A DNA stretch of 21,236 nucleotides. Source: a virus. Numbering within the stretch: position 1 is the first letter of the stretch; the number at the start of each line of letters is the position of its first letter. The stretch lies in the IMG/VR virus record IMGVR_UViG_3300036781_000527, positions 1 to 21,236 of that record. One strand, given 5' to 3'. Positions 14,996 to 20,529 of the stretch are shown here, piece after piece. The position numbers and the translations under genes were made by a program. The notes under the pieces were generated by a model, which saw nothing but the letters and a program-made list of their open reading frames with translations, made no database searches and was not told where the DNA came from.

Positions 14996-15495
14996 CAGCT
15001 GATCCGGATGTACGGGGGCCGCTCCAGGTGGCCCCGCTCGACTGGGTTCTCGATCCGCAACCCGCCCGGCCCCTGCACCAGGCCGTCCTCGCGCGACGCG
15101 ATCGACCCGAACGCGGTCAGCGCGACATCCTTCTGCTCGAACAGGTCCATCGCGGTGGCCCACCAGAACAGCCCTGCCCCGAGATCGGTCTGACCCGTCG
15201 TCTTGCTGATCGTGTTGGACCGGCCGTAGCTGTAGGACGCGATCGTCTCGGTCTGGAACGGCGACGCCTTCAACGTCTGGTACGGCTGCTCCAGGATGAG
15301 CTTGTCGGCCATCTCCAGCACCGCGTACAACGCGACCTGGCTCAGGTCAGGGTCCTCCGGCCAGACCTCCAACCCGGTGGCCACGCTGAACATCAGCGTG
15401 GCCTGGGTCAGCGCGGTGTCCGCGTAGCCGCCGTAGGTGGCGGCCGGTCGGCCGGAGAAGTCGGCGAGGTTCTGCACGGTCGGGACGGGCAGCAT
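14995..15495 (-). CDS. Head-tail adaptor protein (gp6-like)
   Basis: This 166-residue protein starts at ATG 15493-15495; AAGGG lies seven bases upstream. It begins MLPVPTVQNLADFSGRPAAT and continues YADTALTQATLMFSVATGLE. It then has LYAVLEMADKLILEQPYQTL and the turn YSYGRSNTISKTTGQTDLG, and later GLFWWATAMDLFEQ. A helical N-terminal half with the 'L.QA.L.F..AT' pattern followed by a Ser/Tyr-rich hinge ('ETIASYSYGR') is the form of actinophage head-to-tail connector adaptors. These form the ring under the portal. It opens the coupled run of four neck genes. The family call is from pattern and order. Confidence 0.85.
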   Translation of the reverse strand: MLPVPTVQNLADFSGRPAATYGGYADTALTQATLMFSVATGLEVWPEDPDLSQVALYAVLEMADKLILEQPYQTLKASPFQTETIASYSYGRSNTISKTTGQTDLGAGLFWWATAMDLFEQKDVALTAFGSIASREDGLVQGPGGLRIENPVERGHLERPPYIRIS

Positions 15496-15511
15496 GATCT
15501 TGCCCTTCTAA

Positions 15512-16174
15512 TCAGATGCCGGCAGGCAGGTGTGGCGCGGCCCGACGCTTACGAAGCTGCTCGGCCTTGTCGATCTCGGCCTGCGTGGGCGGCGCGATCA
15601 CGCTGTCGCCCTTCTCCGAACGCAGCGTCTCGAACGTCCCGTCGGCGTAGGACTTGCCGGGCCAGGGACCATTACGGAACATCACCTTGCCCCACCGCTC
15701 GGCCTGCCCGAACTCGTCCAGCCGCAGATCGAGCCAGGTCTGGCCCCGCCGGTTGAAGGTGTCCTTGTACGCCTGCCGGTTCGGCTCGAACTCCAGCTCC
15801 TCACCGCGATACCAGACCTTGCCCAGCGCGGTGAACCCGTCCTCCAGGATGTGGATCAGGATGTTGCTGCCGTCGCCCGGCTTGGCCAGTTCCTGGACCT
15901 GCACCCCGACGTCCTTACGGCCGGTCTCTCGAGCGAGCTGATCGCGCAGCCGCTTGATCTCCGCCTGCTCCGGGGTCAACTCGACATCCGGAATACCGGT
16001 CAGGACCACGTCGACGGAGGCTTCTCGATCTTCGGGCGCTTCTTCGTCGGCGGCCCGAAACTCTCGATCCGCCAGGTCCTCGGCTTCCTCGGCCACGGCC
16101 GGGCCGGCCTCAAACTCTGAGGCTGCGACGGCACGGGGCTGACGCCTGCCATTAGCGGGAACTCCTCGGGGCAT
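15512..16174 (-). CDS. Hypothetical protein preceding the head-tail adaptor
   Basis: This 220-residue protein starts at ATG 16172-16174; the frame is open to 16309 but the upstream part is Pro/Arg-rich and lacks a ribosome site, while GAAAGGTGG precedes the chosen ATG. Residues 1-90 are Ala/Glu/Asp-rich and acidic after a basic start (MPRGVPANGRRQPR), with a helical segment (ELTPEQAEIKRLRDQLARET). Residues about 95-220 look folded: GSNILIHILEDGFTALGKVW, then YRGEELEFEP and WLDLRLDEFGQAERWGKVMF. Proteins of this kind, with 'ILIHxLxDGFTAxGxVWYRGxELEF', occur beside the connector genes of actinophages, but I know no assigned function. A head or neck accessory role is likely from position. Confidence 0.75.
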   Translation of the reverse strand: MPRGVPANGRRQPRAVAASEFEAGPAVAEEAEDLADREFRAADEEAPEDREASVDVVLTGIPDVELTPEQAEIKRLRDQLARETGRKDVGVQVQELAKPGDGSNILIHILEDGFTALGKVWYRGEELEFEPNRQAYKDTFNRRGQTWLDLRLDEFGQAERWGKVMFRNGPWPGKSYADGTFETLRSEKGDSVIAPPTQAEIDKAEQLRKRRAAPHLPAGI

Positions 16175-16283
16175 GGTTGGCCACCACCTTTCACCGTCCT
16201 TATCGGTGACAGCCGGTGAGCCCGAGAATTGATGGACAGTCGGGCAGGCAGGGGCGGCGCGGGTCAGGCGACCCCGCAAGGCC

Positions 16284-16415
16284 CTACGGATCGGTGGTGT
16301 CGGTGTCACCCGGGCCAGCCGGGCCGGTGGTGGTGCTGCTGTCGGGCGCCTGGCCCTCCTCGACGCCCCCGCCGGTGTCGCTGGCGGCGGGTGCGTCGGT
16401 TGCTGGTGCGGTCAC
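16284..16415 (-). CDS. Small acidic Ser/Thr/Pro-rich ORF (43 residues)
   Basis: It starts at GTG 16413-16415, with a very good ribosome site (GGAAGGGG, 16430-16423, seven bases away), and stops at TAG 16284-16286. The product, VTAPATDAPAASDTGGGVEE and onward to DTDTTDP, is acidic, low-complexity and probably disordered. It is the first gene after the terminator at 16471-16493. An ATG at 16505 in the same frame runs through the terminator hairpin and is unlikely to be the start. No family is recognised; the strong ribosome site is the main support. Confidence 0.5.
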   Translation of the reverse strand: MTAPATDAPAASDTGGGVEEGQAPDSSTTTGPAGPGDTDTTDP

Positions 16416-16466
16416 GGTGGGGCCCCTTCCGGGCAAGGTCCGGGAAACTGCTGGGCTGCGGGCATG

Positions 16467-16493
16467 AAAACGGCCCCGGGGACACCGGGGCCG
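16467..16493 (-). terminator. Intrinsic terminator between propeller and neck modules
   Basis: On the minus strand CGGCCCCGG (16493-16485), a five-base loop, then CCGGGGCCG (16479-16471) form a perfect nine-base-pair GC stem, followed directly by TTTT (16470-16467). It lies about 90 bases after the second propeller stop and before the small acidic ORF. This would end transcription of the fibre/propeller module, wholly or partly. Confidence 0.75.
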
Positions 16494-16581
16494 GACACGG
16501 TTCATCGCAGGTCAGGCGATGACCTGCGGCGGTCAATATTGGCAGCGCATCGCCCGGGGGTTCGGGCTCAGGCACCCCGTC

Positions 16582-17604
16582 TCAGCTGCGTTCTACCGGG
16601 TATATCTGCCCGGTCACGTGCCGGGCGCCAAACGCGGCACCCGTGCGGTACACCGACAGAAACGGGCTGATGGAGTGGGCGACGGCCAGGTGCCCGCCGG
16701 ACGGGGACCAGCCCACGCCGTTGCCGAGGCCGGGAGGCAGGGTCGCCGGGTTGGCGAGCTTGGTCAGGGTGGTGCCGTCGAACGCGTACACCGACACGAA
16801 CGGGCTGCTCAGCTGGCCGACGGCCAGCTGAGCGCCCGACGGCGACCACGCCGCCGCGTACGCGCCACCGGCGGGCACGACGGCCGGGTTGGCGAGCTTG
16901 GTCAGGGTGGTGCCGTCGAACGCGTACACCGACAGATACGGGGAGGTGGTACCGGGGACGGCCAGGTAATTCCCGGACGCCGACCACGCCACCGCCGTCA
17001 CGCCGCCGGGAGGCAGGGTCGCCGGGTCGGCGAGCTTGGTCAAGGTGGTGCCGTCGAACGCGTACACCGACACGAACGGGCTGGTATTGCTCCCGATGGC
17101 CAAGTAGCCCGACAACGACCACGCCACCGCCGTCCCGGTGCCGGCAGGCAGGGTCGCCGGGTTGGCGAGCTTGGTCAAGGTGGTGCCGTCGAACGCGTAC
17201 ACCGACATGAACGGTGTGACGGTGTGGGCGACGGCCAGGTGGCCGCCGGACGGGGACCAGTCCACGCCGTTGCCGTTGCCGGTGGGCAGGGTCGCCGGGT
17301 TGGCGAGCTTGGTCAAGGTGGTGCCGTTGAACGCGTACACCGATACGTACGGTGTGGTGGTGTGGACGACGGCCAGCTGGTTACCCGACGGCGACCACGC
17401 CACGTCGACCCCGGCTCCGACAGGCATGACGGCCGGGTCGGCGAGCTTAGTCAGGGTGGTCCCGTCGAACGCGTACACCGACAGGTTCGAGGAGCTCCCG
17501 CTGTTGGTGACGGCCAGGTGAGCGCCCGACGGGGACCAGGCCGCTCCCGACCCGGTGCCGGCGGGCAGGACGGTTTCCGGGGTCAGAGCGTAGATGTCGG
17601 GCAC
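16582..17604 (-). CDS. Seven-bladed beta-propeller protein, copy 2 (WD40/YVTN-like repeats)
   Basis: This 340-residue protein starts at GTG 17602-17604, with GGAG nine bases upstream. After a short opening (MPDIYALTPETVLPAGTGSG) it has seven units of about 45 residues. Each unit begins A-W-S-P-S-G (one W-S-L-S-G and one W-S-A-S-G), then L-A-V, then P-F/Y-x-S-V-Y-A-F-D-G-T-T-L-T-K-L and A-N/D-P-A-x-x-P. The WSPSG strand plus SVYAFDG strand per unit fits a seven-bladed propeller, with the N-terminal strand pairing with the last blade (SVYRTGAAFGARHVTGQIY). No catalytic residues are evident. It follows its paralogue at 17657-18664 and precedes the terminator. Likely a virion surface or receptor/glycan-binding protein; this role is inferred. 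No signal peptide or membrane segment is visible. Confidence 0.85.
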   Translation of the reverse strand: MPDIYALTPETVLPAGTGSGAAWSPSGAHLAVTNSGSSSNLSVYAFDGTTLTKLADPAVMPVGAGVDVAWSPSGNQLAVVHTTTPYVSVYAFNGTTLTKLANPATLPTGNGNGVDWSPSGGHLAVAHTVTPFMSVYAFDGTTLTKLANPATLPAGTGTAVAWSLSGYLAIGSNTSPFVSVYAFDGTTLTKLADPATLPPGGVTAVAWSASGNYLAVPGTTSPYLSVYAFDGTTLTKLANPAVVPAGGAYAAAWSPSGAQLAVGQLSSPFVSVYAFDGTTLTKLANPATLPPGLGNGVGWSPSGGHLAVAHSISPFLSVYRTGAAFGARHVTGQIYPVERS

Positions 17605-18625
17605 GTGGGTGCACTCCGTCGCCGTAGAGAAGGAACGGGGACAACCCGCGAGGGGGTCACGGGTACACCTGCCCGGTCACGTGCCGGGTAGCGACCACGG
17701 CACCCGTGCGGTACACCGACATGAACGGTGTGAATCCGTGGGTGATGGCCAGGTGAGCGCCCGACGGGGACCAGGCCGCTCCCGTCCCGCTGCTAACTGG
17801 CAGGGTCGCCGGATTAGCGGCCTTGGTCAGGGTGCTGCCGTTGAACGCATACACCGACATGAACGGTGTGGTGGTGTGGGCGACGGCCAGCTGAGCGCCC
17901 GACGGTGACCAGTCCACTCCGCTGCCGTTGCCGGTAGGCAGGGTCGCCGGGTCGCTGATCTTGGTCAGGGTGCTGCCGTTGAACGCGTACACCGACATGA
18001 ACGGTGTGGTGGTGTGGACGACGGCCAAATGAGCGCCGGACGGCGACCACGCCGCCGACGTCGCGCTGCTGGCCGGCAGGGTCGCCGGGTTGGCGATCTT
18101 GGTCAAGGTGGTGCCGTTAAACGCATACACCGACATGAACGGTGTAGTGAAGTGAGCGATGGCCAGGTGAGCGCCGGACGGTGACCACGCCGCGCCCTTC
18201 CCGGTGCCGGTGGGCAGGACCGCCGGGTTGGCGAGCTTGGTCAAGGTGGTGCCGTTGAACGCGTACACCGACACGAACGGGGTGCTGCTGTGACCGATGG
18301 CCAAGTGGTTACCCGACGGCGCCCACGCCACCGCGTTCCCGCTACCGGTGGGCAGGGTCGCCGGGTCGGCGAGCTTGGTCAGGGTGCTGCCGTCGAACGC
18401 GTACACCGACACGAACGGGCTGGCCCCGGAGGCGATGGCCAGGTGGTTACCCGACGGCGACCACGCCGCGCCGTTCGCGCTGGCGATAGTCAGGATCGCC
18501 GGATCGGCGACCAGGGTGGTGCCGTCGAACGCGTACACCGACAGGCCCGTGGAGCCCCCGCTGTTGGTGACGGCCAGGTGAGCGCCGGACGGCGACCACG
18601 CCGCGCCCGTCGCGCCGCCGGTGGG
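16630..18625 (-). repeat. Tandem beta-propeller blade repeats (14 units in two genes)
   Basis: A unit of about 138 bases recurs seven times in each of two genes. Its plus-strand hallmark is CGAACGCGTACACCGACA, which encodes SVYAFDG, and is almost unchanged in most units. A shared string CTGCCCGGTCACGTGCCGGG lies at the 3' ends of both genes (16606-16625 and 17669-17688). Unit similarity at DNA level implies recent duplication or ongoing homogenisation. Confidence 0.9.
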
Positions 18626-18664
18626 CAGGGGGGTTTCCACGTTCAGGGCGTAGATGTCGGCCAT
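17657..18664 (-). CDS. Seven-bladed beta-propeller protein, copy 1 (WD40/YVTN-like repeats)
   Basis: This 335-residue protein starts at ATG 18662-18664, with GGAG eight bases upstream. It opens MADIYALNVETPLPTGGATG, nearly the same frame as the second copy. Seven units follow: each has W-S-P-S-G (one W-A-P-S-G), then H-L-A-I/V, then T-P-F-x-S-V-Y-A-F-N/D-G-T/S-T-L-T-K. The first unit lacks the T-K-L part (FDGTTLVADPAIL), a small deletion. The protein ends SVYRTGAVVATRHVTGQVYP, matching the end of copy 2. It is encoded seven bases after the 178-residue fibre-like gene, so it belongs to the fibre module. The seven-bladed fold is inferred from unit count and pattern. The role is probably a decoration or receptor-binding one, but it has not been identified. 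Confidence 0.85.
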   Translation of the reverse strand: MADIYALNVETPLPTGGATGAAWSPSGAHLAVTNSGGSTGLSVYAFDGTTLVADPAILTIASANGAAWSPSGNHLAIASGASPFVSVYAFDGSTLTKLADPATLPTGSGNAVAWAPSGNHLAIGHSSTPFVSVYAFNGTTLTKLANPAVLPTGTGKGAAWSPSGAHLAIAHFTTPFMSVYAFNGTTLTKIANPATLPASSATSAAWSPSGAHLAVVHTTTPFMSVYAFNGSTLTKISDPATLPTGNGSGVDWSPSGAQLAVAHTTTPFMSVYAFNGSTLTKAANPATLPVSSGTGAAWSPSGAHLAITHGFTPFMSVYRTGAVVATRHVTGQVYP

Positions 18665-18670
18665 GACGCT

Positions 18671-19207
18671 TTACTCCACTGCAACGTAGGTGAGGGTGAC
18701 CGTGACCGCCGTCGCGGCGGTCGGAGTGACCGTGATCGGGATCGCCGTCGACGGGACCGTCTCCATGGAGTAGCCGATGGGGACCGGGGACAGCTTCTGC
18801 ACCGCGCTGCCCGGGGTCAGGTATTCCAGGACCAGCCCGCAATTGTCCGGCACGGCGGTGGTGATGGCCCTGGCCGTGTCGGCGCTCTGGCTGGCCGCAT
18901 CGGTGTAGACCCGCACCCGGGCGGCGGCTGAGGTCTGCACCGCCAGCAGCCGGTATCCGGTCGCCATGGTGATCGTGCCGGTGTAGTTCGTCCCGGCGAC
19001 CGCCCCCGCCGTGGTGTACGTCGCGGTGAGCCTGGCCGGGGAGGCACCGGCGGCCGGGGTCGCCCACCCGGCCGCGTAGTCGGTGCCGGCCGTCTTGGCC
19101 AGGACCTGCCCGAGGGTGCCGCCGGGCGGCAGCTGACGGACGCTGTTGTCCAGCGCGAGCAGGGCCCCGCCGAAGCCCTGCCGGGACTGGTTCTGCCGGG
19201 TCGCCAT
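18671..19207 (-). CDS. Fibre-like virion protein with GGTLGQVLAK motif
   Basis: This 178-residue protein starts at ATG 19205-19207, four bases after the previous stop. Residues about 26-51, LPPGGTLGQVLAKTAGTDYA then AGWATP, are a common phage fibre motif (lppGGt-GqvLaKts-tdy--gW) that acts as a short collar or linker. Residues about 57-178 form a beta-rich domain: ARLTATYTTAGAVAGTNYTG, ARVRVYTDAASQSADTAR and a closing ITVTPTAATAVTVTLTYVAVE-type strand. The 'arvRvYtd-asqsaDtaR' segment resembles a widespread virion beta-domain with unknown ligand. The N terminus (MATRQNQSRQGFGG) is short and basic, probably for docking. A fibre or baseplate-like decorating role is inferred. Confidence 0.8.
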   Translation of the reverse strand: MATRQNQSRQGFGGALLALDNSVRQLPPGGTLGQVLAKTAGTDYAAGWATPAAGASPARLTATYTTAGAVAGTNYTGTITMATGYRLLAVQTSAAARVRVYTDAASQSADTARAITTAVPDNCGLVLEYLTPGSAVQKLSPVPIGYSMETVPSTAIPITVTPTAATAVTVTLTYVAVE

Positions 19208-19211
19208 CGGC

Positions 19212-20117
19212 TCACATCTTCGAGACGACGGCGTGGAACTCGTTCGCGGCCCACACCACGTCGGGTTTGAGGGTGACCGTGTTCAGGTCGGTGTGCTCGA
19301 CGTACACGTCGACCTCGTCGTACGGGGACGCGACACGGTACACCACCACGTTCACCGCCCGGGTGCCGAAGCTGTGGGTGATCGCGAACGAGGTCAAGGC
19401 CCCGTTGCCGAGGTCCTGCTCGACCGGGGCGGTCCCGGCCGACGCGACCCCGATGAAGCTGAACGCGGCGGTGCTGGTGCCCAGCGTGAACGTGTCGTTG
19501 GTCAGCAACGCGAACTTGTCGGCGCTGGTGCCTTCCCGCACGATCCAGTAGGAGCCGACGACGGCCTCCCCAGCGGCGTCCCAGTTGCCGGCCCTGGCCA
19601 TGGCGGTCCCGGCCGACGTCCACGTGTAGGGGCCGTTCTGGGTGCCGGTGGTCTGCCCGGCCAGCAAGAAGATGTCACCGTTGGCGGGCGTGATGCCGTC
19701 AATGGTGGCCGGAGCGGACGCGATGTTGACGTTGGCCGTCGTGGCCGCCCGCACGGTGCCCTTGAGAACCTGCCCGGAAGCGACACCAGCCAACGACGTG
19801 TCGACGTAGTTGCGGGTGGCCGCGTCCTGCGCCGAGGTTGGGTCGGCCAGGCTGGCGATGCGCTGCCCACCGAGGCCGACGGCCGCGGCAGGGGCGGCCA
19901 GCTGGTCCAGGCGGCTGGTGCGGACCTGGGTGTCGAAGTCGCTGATCGTCGCGGCGAGCTGGGTGCCGGTGTGGTTGGCCCGCGACCGAGCGTAGTCGCG
20001 GGCGGTCTCCAAGTCGACCTGGCGGGTGGCGTCCGTCGACCCGCCCGTCGGGACTCCCAGGTTGATGACTTTGAGCCCGTTCATGTCCTTGTTGTTGGCT
20101 GCCTTAATGGCTGTCAT
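19212..20117 (-). CDS. Fibre protein with HTGTQ collar motif and ATTANVNIA domain
   Basis: This 301-residue protein starts at ATG 20115-20117, with GAGG nine bases upstream. Residues 1-45 include LKVINLGVPTGGSTDATRQV, a fibre docking repeat. Residues 48-60 read NHTGTQLAATISDF, a known fibre collar motif. IASLADPTSAQDAATRNYVD at about 88-107 is a second repeat of the 'A-x-D-P-x-x-A-x-D-A-A-T-x-x-Y-V-D' type. Residues 117-226 hold the widespread domain with VRAATTANVNIA, IDGITPANGDIFLLAGQT and NGPYTWT. Residues about 235-301 are a C-terminal domain (TSFAITHSFGTRAVNVVVYR, SPYDEVDVYVEHTDLNTVTL) paralogous to the end of the 20530 gene. It is a trimeric tail or head fibre by motif; receptor unknown. 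Confidence 0.88.
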   Translation of the reverse strand: MTAIKAANNKDMNGLKVINLGVPTGGSTDATRQVDLETARDYARSRANHTGTQLAATISDFDTQVRTSRLDQLAAPAAAVGLGGQRIASLADPTSAQDAATRNYVDTSLAGVASGQVLKGTVRAATTANVNIASAPATIDGITPANGDIFLLAGQTTGTQNGPYTWTSAGTAMARAGNWDAAGEAVVGSYWIVREGTSADKFALLTNDTFTLGTSTAAFSFIGVASAGTAPVEQDLGNGALTSFAITHSFGTRAVNVVVYRVASPYDEVDVYVEHTDLNTVTLKPDVVWAANEFHAVVSKM

Positions 20118-20139
20118 CCTGCGATCCCTCGATCGGTTG

Positions 20140-20490
20140 TCACGATAGGTAGGCGGTTCCGGCGATACTCAGGTCGAATGACAGCCGTAGTGACACGCCC
20201 GGATCGATGTACTGCGTGACGGCGTCGTCGATGGTGTCTCCATCGGACGTGATGACCTTCAGGCCGCCCGGGTCGTAGCCCAGGTTGTGGGTGATCGTCC
20301 AGACGGTGCCTGCGGTTGACTGCACATGCTGGTACCCGCTTGTCGCGCCGCCGCCGCCGCCGCCGGCTTCCAAGGTGGCCACCCGGGCCGACAGCGCGGC
20401 GTCAGCGCTGTCCACGTAGCCCCTGGCAACGGCGTGGACGGAGGATGTCGCCGCCGGAATCGTCAGGGGACTACCGAGGAACTTGGGCAT
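20140..20490 (-). CDS. Small fibre protein with coiled coil, Gly linker and ITHNLG domain
   Basis: This 116-residue protein starts at ATG 20488-20490 with a full AAGGAGG ribosome site (20505-20499) eight bases upstream, the best in the window. It begins MPKFLGSPLTIPAATSSVHA. A short trimer-type coiled coil (SADAALSARVATLEA, residues about 28-42) and six glycines follow. Residues about 53-116 form the beta-domain HVQSTAGTVWTITHNLGYDP then GLKVITSDGDTID and LRLSFDLSIAGTAYLS, a form widespread at phage fibre ends. Layout (N-terminal docking, coiled coil, glycine hinge, terminal beta-domain) is that of a short trimeric fibre. The function is inferred by family resemblance. Confidence 0.85.
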   Translation of the reverse strand: MPKFLGSPLTIPAATSSVHAVARGYVDSADAALSARVATLEAGGGGGGATSGYQHVQSTAGTVWTITHNLGYDPGGLKVITSDGDTIDDAVTQYIDPGVSLRLSFDLSIAGTAYLS

Positions 20491-20529
20491 GACATGAGCC
20501 TCCTTTTCAGCTCGAACTCAGCGTGAACT

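Noticed and set aside
16259-16277. Possible second hairpin (GCGGGTC...GACCCCGC) after the small acidic ORF
   Set aside because: The stem has a bulge and no T-run follows on either strand.
16284-16505. Longer version of the small acidic ORF starting at 16505
   Set aside because: It would run through the terminator hairpin and lacks a ribosome site; GTG 16415 has a near-ideal one.
16519-17691. Plus-strand repeat-containing open frame opposite the second propeller
   Set aside because: Its repeats (RVGELGQGGAVERVHR) are the antisense reading of the propeller blades; the minus strand gives the coherent WSPSG/SVYAFDG pattern.
16630-18625. Regularly spaced repeats considered as a CRISPR-like or non-coding array
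   Set aside because: Units are about 138 bases, in frame, and encode a consistent propeller blade in both genes.
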